A DNA stretch of 64,000 nucleotides from Diphasiastrum complanatum. Taxonomy: Eukaryota; Streptophyta; Lycopodiopsida; Lycopodiales; Lycopodiaceae. Position 1 is the first letter of the stretch, and each line of letters begins with the position of its first letter. The notes under the pieces are model-generated. The model made no database searches. It saw only the letters and a list, made by a program, of their open reading frames with translations, and was not told the origin of the DNA. Positions 1 through 13,837 of the stretch are shown one piece after another. Both the position numbers and the translations under genes were made by a program. Location of the stretch: NCBI GenBank assembly GCA_029204225.1, contig CM055095.1:39732141-39796140 (forward strand). Direction: 5' to 3'.

Positions 1-217
1 ATTTAGCAATAAATCTGGATGTGTTGCTGGTATCATGTAGAATGCGGTATGAAGGTGACTGGTCATCATGACGTTCGTTCATGTATGAAGTAAGTTTTCT
101 TGAGAATAATTTATTGTGTGCTTTTATATCGTTGTGCACTTTTATATTGTTAAGCTTTTATATATTTCTTTGTAAATTTTGTTATTTCTTTGTGAAATTT
201 AGATATGATCGAGATAA

Positions 218-667
218 TATGGCATTAAAGAGCGTGCAATGCAGCGCATCATTTGTGGTGATGAAAATAAATTTGAAGATCCATTGGTTGCCGAAGTGGA
301 TAAATATAACAAGGTACAGTTAAAGGGAAAGTTTGTTGCAGAAAAGCCTGATGTTCCATCCTCATCAAATGACGTTTTCAAGGAAGTCAGGCATCCTCTT
401 GCGGATGTTACTCAACGTGCGAGCAATTTTAATGTTGATGATGACGATGAGTTTTGGTGTAACCCATTAATCATGAAGGCTGTTGATGATGCTTTTGAGA
501 AATATGAGGAGAATATGAAGTCACATTTACTCTGTCCACCTACAGTTAATAGCACTCACGTGAGTGTGGGACATAATTTTTCAAACATTAGTAATTGTCA
601 TATCACTTTCAATGTTTCAGATGCCAATGTGGCAGCAGGAATTTTAAAGGATTTGAGCAAAAAGTAG
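218..667 (+). CDS. hypothetical protein, possible terminal exon
   Basis: A reading frame is open from just after a stop at 215-217 to TAG at 665-667; the first ATG is at 239, giving 142 residues. It is acidic in the middle (a run of D residues near residue 63) and has a tail with alternating N, S and hydrophobic residues. I do not recognise the family. Because the frame is open upstream of the ATG and an AG dinucleotide lies in the preceding T-rich stretch, it could be the last exon of a gene that begins further left. No neighbour helps assign a role. It may equally be a chance frame in old transposon sequence. Confidence 0.3.
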   Translation, partial: YGIKERAMQRIICGDENKFEDPLVAEVDKYNKVQLKGKFVAEKPDVPSSSNDVFKEVRHPLADVTQRASNFNVDDDDEFWCNPLIMKAVDDAFEKYEENMKSHLLCPPTVNSTHVSVGHNFSNISNCHITFNVSDANVAAGILKDLSKK

Positions 668-1959
668 CTCGTTTTGAAGGATGTTGCTTGGTTTAGAGTT
701 TGTAGCAGAATTGATAGGATCATAGGAGGACAAAACAGAAATAAGGATTGGGGTTGCACTTGGTATATGCCATTGTGAACACATTAATTTTGTAGATGAC
801 ATTTGACGAGTAATAAAAATCTTTTTTCCATCGCATTGCATAAACTTTATTATTATTTTTCACTAATGTTCTCATGTATTTTGTTACATATACAGATTGT
901 GGAGAATTTTTCCATGTGAGCAAGAACTTGTATCAAAATTCAAGATCATGAATTATTTGTTGCCCAGTGTCATGCTTCAGAAAAAGAAAGAACATAACAG
1001 AAGAGCAGAAATGTTTGTCCCTCATCTTCAACATCTGCAAAATCAGTGTACAATCAGGCTTGCAGGTCCACTGAAATTTAAACTGCTATATTCTGATAAT
1101 TAAATTGGCTTCTAATTAGACTGCCAGCTGTAATTGTGTTTTCAAACAGTAAGGAGCAGCAGAACATAAAGTGATAAAAAAAACCAGAAGGATGTTGTCT
1201 TTGTATCACAGAGAAATTGAAACTACCAAATTCTGGTAATTAAATTGGTACAATCTTCTAATTAGACTGCCAGTTGTCAGTGTGTTTTTAAACAATAATT
1301 GGTAATAAGTTATTGCCATGTATAGTGACAAATTTTGCCTGGACAGTTGCATTATTTTTGTGCCGAATGTGTGAATAAGACAGTTCCAATTCATCTGATC
1401 ACGAAGCTTTAACAAGAAGCGCTCATTGTCCTCCTCAATTATCAATAAAATGCTGCATGTCTGCAAAACCCAATTTCTGCTCTTGCTACGTTCTTCAATA
1501 CAGCATTTCTCAACCGATTGTATGTTGGCAATTTCTCTATGGCAGCCCTCCTCATCATCCTACTCTCTGTGGGCCATCGAAGATCGTCCAAAGACGCTGT
1601 CTTCCCAGGTCTTTGAGCTCATCAATCAATCACCTCTTTTCTTTGTCAGATCCATCCCGCCTCGCTATCTTCACATAATCTGCTGGCAGTCGCAATTATA
1701 CCATAAACTGCTTACAATTTTCCACTTCTCGGTTTGATCTGTATTCATTCTGACACAAGCTTTGACCTTGAAGCGAATGCATCTGTCCTGTGCTACTGTC
1801 AAGTTCGCAACTTGCGTCTTATTAGCTGATTACAGAATTTAAAGACCAGGCAGACAGCGATGGAGGAAGGCTCATGGGAGTGCCAAGTCTAGTTACCTTA
1901 ATACGCCATCGGCTTCATTGCAACACCACGTGAATGATTCGATTGAGAGCAGTTTAGAG
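668..1959. other. no gene recognised
   Basis: AT-rich sequence without a convincing reading frame. One ~60-bp motif occurs twice in diverged form (around 1085-1150 and 1232-1290: 'TTCTGATAATTAAATTGG' like text followed by 'CTTCTAATTAGACTGCCAG'), which points to a small local duplication about 155 bp apart. Open frames near 1430-1740 look random. Confidence 0.5.
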
Positions 1960-3459
1960 ATGGTTGAAGCTCGAAGGGCCAGCCGAGAACAATCTTCCAT
2001 GTGCTCTTTTGCTCGTCTTCTCGGAAGCGCACTGTCAGGAGCGCTCACTGGAATTTTTGCAATGGGTAAGTCTATCTCCGTCCATTAATTTTCATTGTTA
2101 ACCTTACATTGCAAGACTTTGTAAGCCTTCTTTTAACTGCAATTTCTAGTTCCGATATAGAGCTCGCAAGTACACAGAGCTCAACTTCTTCTCGTGTAGG
2201 AGCCCTGAGGAGGAGGCATTAGGTAGCACATTATGTCCTTGTTTTTTTGGCTGCTTTCTATTTTGTTCGCCCCTTGATCTTTTGAGTTATTTTCATCGGT
2301 ATCACTAGTTGTGCCTAACCAGGATCGTATTCAGCATCAAAGGGTTTAAGTCTCGCTTTCACTTCGTTCTTTATTTGGAAAAATTGTTACCATTTGAGAT
2401 CTCTCTCATGATGCATTCTCTTTTCTGATCATTTTCGGCTTCTCATTCACGTTAATGAGAATCTGTTACTGTTGTATGTAGATTACCGTCAAAATTTTGT
2501 ATGTTTCAGTAGTTTACAACATCATTGAAGCATTGCTCTTCCATGTCTCTAATTATCCTCGATAGCATGGAGTGTCTGCAGTTCGTTTAAGCCCGTCTGA
2601 TTGTTGGTACATCGTTTTTAGGCTAAACTTGCAATCAGCTGATATTCTGCTATCATAAGAAGTACCAGCGAAGAAGATAGAATTAAACTCACTTTGCATT
2701 TAGCTGCCAAAAAGTTGGATTTACAACAGAGCTATTTTGGACACATTTCTTCGCTATAGACAATGAACATTGATTTTATGCTGAATGCATGAGCTATGAA
2801 ATTAGTGTCAAATCTGTTGAAAATACGTTTTGAGCTCAAGGGGATGCCGCAACCTGGCCAAACATTTCTAGTCCATTTCCAAGGGCATTATATGGCAATA
2901 TTTGCGTGGTTTGTCCCGTTACAACAGAGAAGCTATGGTTTTTCATGTAAAAGACAAAGGCATTATTTGTATCTGTAAAGCTGCTAGGGTAATCCATTTG
3001 AAAGGCATTACCCTCATAAGATGAGCTTGCTGCCCATAAACTTTATTTTGCTATACATGGAAGAGACACGAAAGGGCCATAAAAACCTCTAAACAAAAGG
3101 TGACAAAAAATGAAGATTGAAAAATATCTCTGACTGTAGAGTCCTGTTGTTGTGTACCTAACTGATTTTCAAGCTGTTGTCTCAAATTGCTACTCCCTAC
3201 AGGGGTCCTTAAACTCCTATAGTTATCCTTTATATCTATACTGATAACGACGAAGCTCCAACCTCTGACTTCTGATCAATGTTTCTTGGATTCCCCTTCC
3301 ACCAGTTTTGTTTTTTAAAGTATGTCTTTATTCCTGATTTAAGAATTGTCTTGCAGTTGGAGGATAAGTGGAGCAGTTACAGGTGCTCTAGCAGGCCGTG
3401 CAACTGAGGGTGGATTTTTTCGTGGTGTTAGATTGCTGTACAACAAGAAATATTTCTAA
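1960..3459 (+). pseudogene. NEP1-interacting/RING-H2-like membrane protein fragment (two exon remnants)
   Basis: Remnant 1 (1960-2065) starts at ATG 1960 and encodes a hydrophobic stretch, LLGSALSGALTGIFAMG, followed directly by a strong donor GTAAGT at 2066. Remnant 2 (about 3358-3459) encodes SGAVTGALAGRATEGGFFRG and stops at TAA 3457. The glycine-rich ALTG/AVTGALAGRATEGG-FRG pattern is typical of the N-terminal membrane region of plant NEP1-interacting proteins, which carry a C-terminal RING-H2 ubiquitin-ligase finger. No RING-H2 cysteines are found downstream. Using the best acceptor (AG at 3355-3356) puts the two remnants out of frame; an in-frame join needs a weaker AG at 3372-3373. I therefore call it a truncated or frameshifted copy. 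The ~1.3 kb between them (2066-3356) looks like an intron with no other feature. Confidence 0.4.
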
Positions 3460-4131
3460 AGTTTTAGGCTTCATATTATTTTTGGAACTTTTTGAATTGT
3501 TGTTCCTTAACAAACATAGAGAAATAATCATCCAATAGTCATGATATCTGATTTCTTTCATTTCGACAATCTAGAACAAAGTCCAAATTTTTTGATTATC
3601 ATACCACTTGGTAGTTGCATCACAATTTACCTAACCAAACAACCTTTGGTTAATAAGTGAATGTATTCTAAACCGAAGATATATTGTGCAAATCAAAGAT
3701 ATATAAACCATGTACTTGAAACTTGTCATTGCATTTGTGAGAATGTGGTAAGAACTAGTAAATGAGTCATGTTACGAGGCTAGTTTTGCTTTTTTGAAAA
3801 AATGTTACGTGTAACGTGAATGTGCACACTCTATAAAACTAAGACATCTGCATTAGAACTCAAGAGAGATCTCACCAGACAATAAGGGATCCATGTCCTT
3901 GGCTCTCTAAATGTTAGGAGTACTCATTTGAGATGGTGCCTAGTATGGGAGAGTATTCTTATATATATATATATATAAAATCCAAAAAATATTCTACATT
4001 TTAATTAAAAACTAAGAGTTTTACTAAGTTCTCAATTCAAACACCCATATGACATTAATCATAAGATAAAATTCAGAAAATTGTAGTAATATACAATACC
4101 AAAGCATAATATTGTAAATTATTGCAACCTA
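3460..4131. other. no gene recognised; short (AT)n tract
   Basis: AT-rich spacer. A short AT dinucleotide run lies at about 3961-3977. Nothing else is recognisable. Confidence 0.5.
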
Positions 4132-4770
4132 ATGACATCACACATATTATGTTTACAAGAAACCCACACATTTCACAAACCTTACTTTCCGACAACCTTT
4201 GAAGCCATTGACAATTATGTCTTCGTAGGACCAACAATATCGTACTGTAAGATTGAACACCTTGAACATGTTCAATTATTTAATACATTGCACAGTGAAA
4301 TTATTCATGCTACATTTACAAATAAAACCTACAATCTAAATATTATTGCAGACATCCAAATCTACTATTTCCATGTTTATTGAACAACTAAACACAATAC
4401 TTAACAACATTCCCAAAATCACACCCACTGTTATACTAGGCGACATAAATATACATTAAACATAAACAAAAATTTCCAAAAACTTCAATCAGTTATGCAT
4501 GAACATAATATACAACTATCCTTTCAACAAGTAACAACTATATATGGCACACAATTAGATCATGTATGGAATACAAAATCCGAAAAAAATCATCTGGAAC
4601 TACGTACGCTTATTGGTCGTATGATTCACCAATATACTACATGTGTGAATGAAAATAGCCATTTAAAAAAACTTTAAAAATGTACAGTTTATTGCATGTT
4701 GCAAAGGCAGGGCCCGATGGCTTACCACAATGCGCTTGTTTTTTAAGATTTGGAATCGGTTTTTTTCTTT
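4132..4770 (+). pseudogene. LINE (non-LTR retrotransposon) endonuclease/RT remnant
   Basis: Three pieces lie in the order expected of a LINE ORF2. The translation at 4132 begins with ILCLQETH, the first motif of the APE-type endonuclease. At about 4426-4455 another frame reads PTVILGDINIH, the GD.N motif of that nuclease. At 4540-4572 the text YGTQLDHVW matches the 'SQLDH' type endonuclease motif. At about 4696-4750 the frame VAKAGPDGLPQCACF resembles the conserved GPDG(I/L)P entry of the LINE reverse transcriptase. Stops and frameshifts separate the pieces, and the distance from the endonuclease end to GPDG is shorter than in intact elements, so an internal deletion is likely. The catalytic RT core is absent. 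Confidence 0.6.
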
Positions 4771-6000
4771 AGAGAACTTTGCACCGAGTAAAACGATCTA
4801 AAAATCCCACAACACCAATAGGCGGAGTCATAATTGAACTATCGTTGAACCGAATGTAAATCTGACCAAAACGCTTTTGTTAAGCATAAAGGATCGTCTT
4901 GGCATTTTACATTACAATTTTAAATTATTATCATGACCCATAGATTTTGACTTTTTACGAGGTGTAATGTGCTTACCCAAATTGTTTATGTATATTTTAT
5001 GAGCTATAAACTAGCTTTTAAAAAAAATTACGGACTTTGAGATTTTGTAATGCGTCATGTTGCTTTCACAAATGGTAATCTACTTTACATCTTAGTATAC
5101 GGTCAATTTCCATAAAATAACATCCAACAAAAAACTATAATTTTTTGAGGAATGAAGTTTTTTTTGCATGATTTAATTCACTTTTGAAGTAAAATGCCAA
5201 CACCATTCTTTAATATTGAGAAATGGTCTTTTTAATGACCTTTGCACCCAGTAAAATGGTTGGCCACACCATAATTGAACGACTGTTGAATAAGATGAAA
5301 TGATTTTGTGAATGCAAATAGATCATCTTTATTTGAGTATTGTTGGTGGTGACGATGTTGTCATTATTGTTGTCAGTAATGATGTTGGTGCTTAATGCAA
5401 GTTGAAAGCCAAGGGATGCATGCAAAAAAAAAATAAAAGAACATGAATTTTTTGTTATTTATTACCTGCATATGAAAGTGCATCCAAAGCATGTAGAAAA
5501 AATAAATAAACATTTTTTGCTATTTAAGACTTGTGAGCATCTAAAGGACTGAGTTCTTGCAATAAAATCCATAGCAATGTGACAGTTTTTTGGGGCACAA
5601 GAAATAGGTGAGGTTAATATCAAATTCTATAGCATACAAAAAAAACTGAAGTGATGTCATTTTCAAAGTTCATTATGTGAGGTTCACCAAATTATGGTCA
5701 ACTTTGAATTCATGAACCCTGGCACACACATCGTCCACACATAATTTCTTGAGAAAAGGCACATTTTGCAAGATTTGATCATGTTCAAGAACATGGAAAA
5801 AATCTTTTGAGCAAATCATTTGCCCATTTATATTCGTATGTTTTGCATTCAAAGATAGGCATCATTTTGTGTATGATATATGCACTTGAAATCTATTTGA
5901 AAAATTGGCAAATTCCAAGAATAGAAACATGAATTTTTCTCTAAAATTTTTTGTAGTGTGTTGGCGTCTTGAATATTGATAGCTTTTTTGTTCTTAAGAG
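4771..6000. other. no gene recognised
   Basis: AT-rich spacer of about 1.2 kb. A weak duplication of 'CTTTGCACC(G/C)AGTAAAA' text appears near 4780 and 5240, each followed by 'CATAATTGAAC', about 455 bp apart, so two diverged copies of one unknown repeat may lie here. No coding motif is seen. Confidence 0.45.
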
Positions 6001-6345
6001 ATCTTTTTTGGGGGGAAGGTCACCCTCTGAGGTTGTCCTGTCGGGGAAGGGCCTTCAGCCGAGGGCGGTCAACAGGTCGCGACCCCTTGGCTGAAGGCCC
6101 TTCCCATGGCGGAACGACGAAGGAGGTGCCTTCCTCGGCGTGAAAACGGTTTTTACTTCTTTTTTGTCATAAATCTTTTTTCACATGCACCTTCTATGTG
6201 GAAGGTGAACATAAAAAAAGGTAAATTTCTTTACATGCACTTTCAGACATCTGGAAAGTGCATGTCAAAAAATTTGAAAAAGAATAGAGGCACTCAAATT
6301 CCGCGTAGGGAGGTGTCTCCCTTTCCTTTGTAAAGAAGGAAAAAA
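6001..6345. repeat. hairpin-rich, MITE-like segment
   Basis: GC-rich island in AT-rich surroundings with three stem-loops. Arms 6044-6064 and 6085-6105 are complementary over 20 of 21 bases around a 20-base loop. A second stem pairs GCACCTTC near 6187 with GAAGGTG near 6201. A third has perfect 12-base arms, ACATGCACTTTC (6233-6244) and GAAAGTGCATGT (6254-6265). Consecutive snap-back stems of this kind are typical of foldback or MITE DNA. No terminal inverted repeat or target duplication could be fixed. Confidence 0.5.
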
Positions 6346-7610
6346 AATGATTTTATGGCCAGTAAACTATATGTAATATCTCAAACCCTAAGCTTGAAAA
6401 TAAATAAAATTCATGTAATCATCATAATTTGTGTGTACTCAAACCTTACACAAATCAATAGTCCAAATTGAATTTGGAGACCACCATTAACTTTTCAATC
6501 CTCAAAATACATAGTTTCATGGTTGATATAGAATCTTGAAAATACATAGGCCTCATGGATGGAATAGAAAAATTATGTAGTCCTCACGAAAGGAGTCCTT
6601 GACATAATCTTAAAAGTTATGTCCATATGAATAAATTCAAATTTTTATGACACACATTCTAAACAATAATGGGTGTTTACGCATGGTAAGAATATAATGA
6701 CTCATTATCTTGTCTCACCAGTGGGTTGACAAGAGGACTTGCCATTATAATTTTATTAGGAGCCTCCAAACACTCATTATCTAGTCCATAATAATTTAAG
6801 AAACCAAATAAAATTTTGGAATCGCGAAATTCGATCTTGTGGGTGCTCAACTTTGTTACATCATGAAACTTCTTGCTGGGGTTTATCTTGAATGTGTTGA
6901 TTTTTTCAACCAGCTAGCTACCTATTATAAATAGTGACACCCTTTAGTAGTTGCAAATTTTATAAGGTAATATTCTTCAAAAACATCGTTTGAGATGGAT
7001 TTGTCATCTGATACTACATTTGGAGTGCATCCCATGCCCCTCTTGTTGTTACAACATCGCTAATGTGAGCAATGACATAATCCTTTATTGACAAATTTAT
7101 CAAAGATAGAGCTTTTTGCGCCCTTTTGTCAAATAGCCTCATATCGGTAGGAGTTGTTATTGGCCACTACTCGAACATTGGTCTACTCCTATAATTGACC
7201 ACTGCTCTACTCCTATCATGATATCCAAAGCTCATTTTCCATCAGAATGCTCTTCATTTTAAATTTCTATATGCTATAGTTGAATACTCTATCCAACTTA
7301 CAAGCATTGATTCATCCAATTTTGTCATTTTTCCAAAATATAGCGCTTAATTTACCTTCTAATGACTCAATGAAAGCTTTTACAAACAATTTCAAGTATT
7401 ATTGGTCAACCTTAAGGTCTAACCAAAAAAATTTAAAGCCCTTCCACCGCTTGTTTTGCCCTAAAACACTAATAGCATCTCCAAATTGTCGAAACACTCC
7501 ATTGCGGATTCACTAACTTTCTTGTCTTTAGAATGATGTAGCTTTTATGTATCTGATCCACTTTCTCTCCACAATCTAGCACTGACTCTATCTGAGAGAA
7601 GTGTACTTGT
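6346..7610. other. no gene recognised; possible decayed retroelement leader
   Basis: No intact frame. On the minus strand around 7480-7600 the text loosely recalls a Copia leader and gag start (a MECFDNLEMLLV-like frame), but stops are frequent and I do not assign it. The rest is AT-rich spacer. Confidence 0.35.
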
Positions 7611-7611
7611 A

Positions 7612-8560
7612 GGATACAATTTTTTTATGCCCTTAATTTAGAACAAATCGGCTTTCAAACAACCCTAAATGGAGGTAGGGCTCAAAAGACACTAGAGAAG
7701 GAAAATTTTACATTGTTTCTTTGCAATGAAGATTATTTCAATGCCCATTCCACCAGTTGGACCCCTTCACTAAATTTCTTTTTGATAAATTCTTTTGATA
7801 TTAAAGACTAGAATGCACTTCAATGGCCTTTGGACCTTTTCATTTATCATCCAATGGTTTTGTGTCAAAGTACTGCACTTTAGGACCATAAATGGATCTA
7901 CAAAAGATCCACAATAGTGATTGGTTGCTTTCTTAACAATCTATCAAAAAACTAGACATAAAAAAGTTGATCTAGATTGGCAATTTGACAAACAACAAGC
8001 ATTAACAATCAAAACCATTGATGAACATTAAAATCCGAGCCCACACATGTGAGCCACAAGCTGTAGTACGGCCTGAAAGCTGAGAAACAAGTATAAATTG
8101 AGTTAGTTGCATTTGGATCACAAAAACTCAATGTACATAGTGGAGTAGCTTGAGATTGCCAATGAGCTCCAAAAATATTCTATCTTCTCACTATGGGAGC
8201 TTGGAATACATAGCAAATTCGACTTCCTTTGTGAAGTTAGGTGGATTTCCAGCATGTAATAAGGAAGTTAACTCAGTCTTTTTTCCCTAAAATGAAACCC
8301 TAGTCTATTTCCTAGAGTCATGCTTGGTAGATAGCTAGTTGGTCAATTTTCACCTTAAATCTAGGATTTAGGTCCTATAAACTAGGAATCACTACCAAAA
8401 TGACATGACCAACCCTATGGACTTGACCAAACCTAAATTATGAGTGGATTGCCACGTGGCATCTTGTCCTCATGTGTGGAATCCACTTATGTACAAAATT
8501 TACATTATACTACATGGTTTTGATCAAGCTAGATTTGTCAATTTTTGGCAATTCTTCACA
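7612..8560 (-). repeat. candidate Copia 3' LTR (right edge defined, left edge uncertain)
   Basis: Read on the minus strand, the purine run GAGGAAGAA (plus 8561-8569) is immediately followed by TGTGAAGAATTGCC, the arrangement of a polypurine tract and the first bases of a 3' LTR. That fixes the right edge at 8560. The left edge is only guessed from a TGTAGGATACAA start at about 7612; no second LTR or target duplication was found. It would belong to the minus-strand Copia coding remnant at 8772-9341. Confidence 0.4.
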
Positions 8561-8771
8561 TTCTTCCTCAAATTTAGCTTGATCTATTTACAACTCTCTT
8601 GATAGATGAATGAAAGCTTTTAGAAGTGTCTAAACAATCCAGCTACAAACAAGGAGCTTTTGAGACTCCAATAGAGAATGATGTCCATGAAGGATATTTC
8701 ACCACATCTTAAAGGTTCCCTTACAAGATGTTCCATAAATGTGTCTATATACATGTAGCACACTTCAAAAA

Positions 8772-9341
8772 CTATACATCATGCCACGCCATGGATTCCA
8801 AGGCATTTTGTAAACTTGAAGATACATCAATTAAACTATTAAGTGCATACATAATGTTGCCAAAGACAACTTGCCTTGCTTGATCCATATGATTGAGAAT
8901 TGATGGCTCCATCTTGATACTCATGGTTCTTCTTGGTGTCCTCGGGTCTTGAGCTTGCTCCTCCACTTGACTTGACTCCAGACCATCAATGAATTGAATA
9001 AGGTGTTGATACAAAGGTCCTTCTTCAAGTTTACAAATCTTCTACTCTTGAAAGATCATGTTTCCACCATAGACAAATTCTTTGGTGGAAAACAAGTAGA
9101 TTCTACAATCTCTACTTGAAGAGCAAAACACTATCATTATTCCTATCATTGAAATAGGATAGTCTCTGTTCCTTAAATTGGAATGATCTTGCTCAAAGCA
9201 TGTGGACCCAAAGATTTCCAATACAAATGATGTTTCATCTTTTATGACACTTTTCAAACTATTACAAAAATAGTTATCCAATGAATTTGCTTTATCAACA
9301 ACAAATGGAGATTTGAAAGCATCTAATTTCACTCTCGTCAT
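8772..9341 (-). pseudogene. Ty1/copia integrase C-terminal region and linker, remnant
   Basis: The minus frame 9341-9042 ends in YLFSTKEFVYGGNMIFQE, matching the Copia integrase tail '..Y.PST(K/R)..F.(S/G)..V.F.E', and contains a FGSTCFEQDH segment resembling the 'FGC.CFV' motif just upstream. The next minus frame (9014-8772) is charged, with SQVEEQAQDPRTPRRT, as in the variable integrase-RT linker. No reverse transcriptase follows before the candidate polypurine tract at 8561, so that domain has been deleted. This lies head to head with the plus-strand Copia gag that starts near 9607. Confidence 0.55.
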
Positions 9342-9606
9342 AAAGAGTACTAAACATCATAGATTTTTAAGATAAGCAACAAGTCACTCCATGTCTACTA
9401 ATACTATCCAACAAGTATTCAAAGATAATAGACTCTCCAATTCTCACGATCCTTGCAAAATGCACACTTGAATGGAAAATATGCATGCAATTTGATGACT
9501 CAGCCTTTGTCATTGAGGACCTCCTTGGAACTCTCATGCTTATCCTCAAGATTTTCCTCCTTTTGATGCTCCTCCCGATCACTCTTAGCAATCTTCAGAT
9601 GGAAAC

Positions 9607-10241
9607 TGAAGGATGGCAAAGCATTTGCATTGATCATCCTCAACATTTCGGATACTCAGATCGGCCATGTGTTTGAAGCTCAAACATCCAAGGAAGTCTG
9701 GGACATCTTGAGCACATTATACGAAGTGCGAGATATAGCTTCCAAGCTACATCTTAGGAAGCAATTTTACTCTCTCAAGATGACAAATGGTGATTCCCTA
9801 CATAATCACATCAGCCAATTGAAAAACCTGCTGAAGCAAATGGCCGTTGTCAAATCTGTCATAGATGATCAAGATGCAGTAATGCAACTGCTTACAAGCT
9901 TGCCAAGCTCATACGACAACTGGGTGATGATCATCACAACGCATCCAGAGCTGAGTCTTTCAAGAGTCATTGCAATGTTGTTGCCGGAAGACACACGAAG
10001 GAACAAAGCCTCCAGTTCCTTAGCTAACTCTCACGTCTTGTACACCAACAAAGGCACGACTAAGCAGAAGAAAAAGAAGAAAGACCCGAAGCAATCAAAG
10101 CAAGACCATAAACCAACACAACACAAAAAACAGTCAAACCCGCAAATTAAGAAGAAGTTGTTCTATAGATACTGCAAGAGAAACAACCACGAGATTCAAG
10201 ACTGTCAAATACTACAAGCAAAGAACAACAACAAGGGATAG
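9607..10241 (+). pseudogene. Ty1/copia gag (UBN2 type) with degenerate zinc knuckle
   Basis: The frame beginning LKDGKAF (about 9607) runs through ISDTQIGHVFEAQTSKEVWD, ..LLKQMAVV.. and TSLPSSYDNWV, the standard order of Copia gag motifs. A lysine/glutamine-rich stretch follows, then FYRYCKRNNHEIQDC near the end. In an intact knuckle this would be C-x2-C-x4-H-x4-C; here the first cysteine is replaced by tyrosine. The frame stops at 10239-10241. The amino-terminal part is missing. The sequence resembles the gag of the Copia element at 50.8-54.8 kb (KDGKALTIVSLNLKDTQIAHV in that copy), so the two belong to one lineage. Confidence 0.75.
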
Positions 10242-10329
10242 TCAAATCAAGTGGCCAATGCAGCTACAGAAGCTCCACAGCCTATTCAAGAAGCGGATCA
10301 TGATGCCTTCATGGCAACCATCAAGGAGC

Positions 10330-11737
<1,408 letters not shown>

Positions 11738-11740
<3 letters not shown>

Positions 11741-12363
11741 TGTGTGAGTGTGTTTTGATTAAGATTTATAGTAGTAGATGACTAGATAGTGTTTGATGGT
11801 AATTGTATGTTTGAATTTACTTATAATAATGGTTCAATTGTGTAATATAGTGTTATTTCTTAATTGCTTGTGCATGTGACAAAAATATTCAAAAAAAAGA
11901 GAGCAAGCGTTTAAAGAGCGAGCAATTGCACGTTTGCACTTAAGCTTTGAGTGAGTTTATTGGTGAGTTTGTGTTGTTTCAATTTGTTTTATTATTAGAA
12001 TACATTATCTAACATAGTAAGAAATTAAATGTAATTCATAATTTTCATTTTGTTCAAAGCAATATCGTATTTTATCGCATACACTAGCAATTAATTAATA
12101 TGCAAAGGTGAAATGTAGATAATTAAAATCCCCAATCCTAGGAAGGTGTGTAGCCCTTACTTTTCTCCCGTTAAAGGCGAGGTTCTAATCTATCCAACTT
12201 GCATGGCAAAACCTACACGCCGCAGGGAGGGAATATGTGGTGACATTATGAAAGAGGACATAACCGCAAGGTTTGGGTATTATAATTATCACATTCAACT
12301 CTATCTATAAAAATATACATGAAAAATATTGCGATGAATATAAAAAAAAAGAATGATAGATAA
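11738..12363. other. no gene recognised
   Basis: AT-rich spacer between the microsatellite array and the CACTA remnant. It probably includes the 3' non-coding end of that transposon, but no CACTA-type terminal repeat was found. Confidence 0.4.
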
Positions 12364-12780
12364 TCATAGATCATTCTCATCATTTACATCATTTTTGTCA
12401 TCACACAAGTCTTGACACTCATCTGAATCTAGGTCTAGGTATAATCGTAAATTTTCGATCGTGTCTCTTTGATGATGTGAGTTACACTCATATTCAATCT
12501 CCTCTTCTTCTAATTCTATCTCATCCAAATGTGGGGGCCTCAAATTATCCCCAATTTGGTCTTGTATGATCGTAGGAATCTCATTATTTTTATTTGTACC
12601 TTCTTCTCCCATCATTTCGACATCATTTGGAGTTTGGATGAGTGGTTCAGGTTCTTCCAAAACGTCGCCAAAATTGGGTGGTGGTTCGTAGTGTGTATCC
12701 AATTCAACAATATCTTTTCCTTCAAACACGCGTCGTTTTCTTGCATTAAATTGGATCACATACCACCATCTTGGGTCCAT
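12364..12780 (-). pseudogene. CACTA transposase C-terminal block (DUF4216-like)
   Basis: The minus frame starts MDPRWWYVIQFNARKRRVFE. A DPRW-V-(I/V)-PR pattern is the usual end of the DUF4216 region in plant CACTA proteins. The remaining ~100 residues are strongly acidic (runs of E and D) and end at the stop next to 12364, as in the low-complexity tails of these proteins. It follows the DUF4218-like block on the same strand. Confidence 0.55.
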
Positions 12781-13069
12781 TCGATCTAGATGGAATATAA
12801 TCTGCCAAAGAATTAAAAAAAATCAAGTTAGTATTATAAGATTGATACATAAATAATTGGATTGCGAATATTAATGACATTGAAATTTTAGCTGAGTCTC
12901 ACTTGTTTGCAATGTCGTGGCAATACTAAAGTGTCATGAGAGTCCATCGATATACATTTTGTTGAGTTGATTTGAAAAAACTTTGAGTTATCATTTCTAA
13001 TCGTGGCGTTGCTTCCACGATAGTGTCCCGACATAGTCTAGGTCGCCCGAAATGACATTAGGGTCCCTC

Positions 13070-13837
13070 GCACTAGAACGACTCTCTTGTTAAAAGTTGG
13101 CCATTATACCACAATCATATGTACGTCGCTTGTTGTCAACTCTCTCAACACAGTAATGGTGTCCATATGCCCACATGGCAGTGTATGATGTATACTAAAA
13201 CACAAAAAAAAAAAAAACAAATGTGTGTAATTAAAAATACTATTCATATATTGAGTAGTATGAAAACAAAACTTCACATAAACAATATTACACTAACCTT
13301 CCATCCACATCTGCGAATAATTCCCATTCTAATTCGGTCACTTCTTCTCCATTTTCGGATGCTTTTAGCATCGTATCAAAAACCCATTCACGAGAGCATT
13401 TTGAAGGTAAAGGCTCCAAAGGTTCGTCGTTCTCCAACGCCCTGCTTCTTCTTCGATTGATAATTCTTCTTCATTTCAATGTTATGTTTCTTTCCTTTTT
13501 GGCTTCTTCATACCTTTTGTCAACAATTAATAATATGAATGTGTCAATTTTCTCTTTCAATTGAGGTGAAAGTCTTTTTTGCACACCATTTCCTTGTGGT
13601 ACTTCACCTTAACACGTTCATCTTCTTCTTCACACCACATTTTTGGACTTGCAGGATGCAATTGTGAGATTATTTCGGTGATAAAACAAAGATTCCTGTA
13701 CAAGCCAACTTTCTGCAATGCTACCTTCTGGCCTTGCCTTTTGTCTCACAAAGCCCTTCAAATCATAAAGTGCTCAAGGTAGAACATCCATCTCGTGTGC
13801 ACAGGTCATGCAATTGATACTTCTTTGACCAAATGCA
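13070..13837 (-). pseudogene. CACTA transposase DUF4218-like block, broken
   Basis: On the minus strand near 13815-13767 the text PVHTRWMFYLEH matches the 'GPVH.RWM(F/Y)..ER' motif of DUF4218. Further on (about 13735-13660), QEGSIAESWLVQESLFY matches the '..PEGSIAEGY..EE.L.F' motif. Stops interrupt the frame, and after about 13600 similarity fades. It lies between the Tnp2 blocks and the DUF4216-like block, which is the usual domain order. Confidence 0.6.

Noticed and set aside
4132-4383. Host endonuclease/exonuclease/phosphatase gene
   Set aside because: The later QLDH and GPDGLP motifs and the frameshifts point to a LINE remnant.
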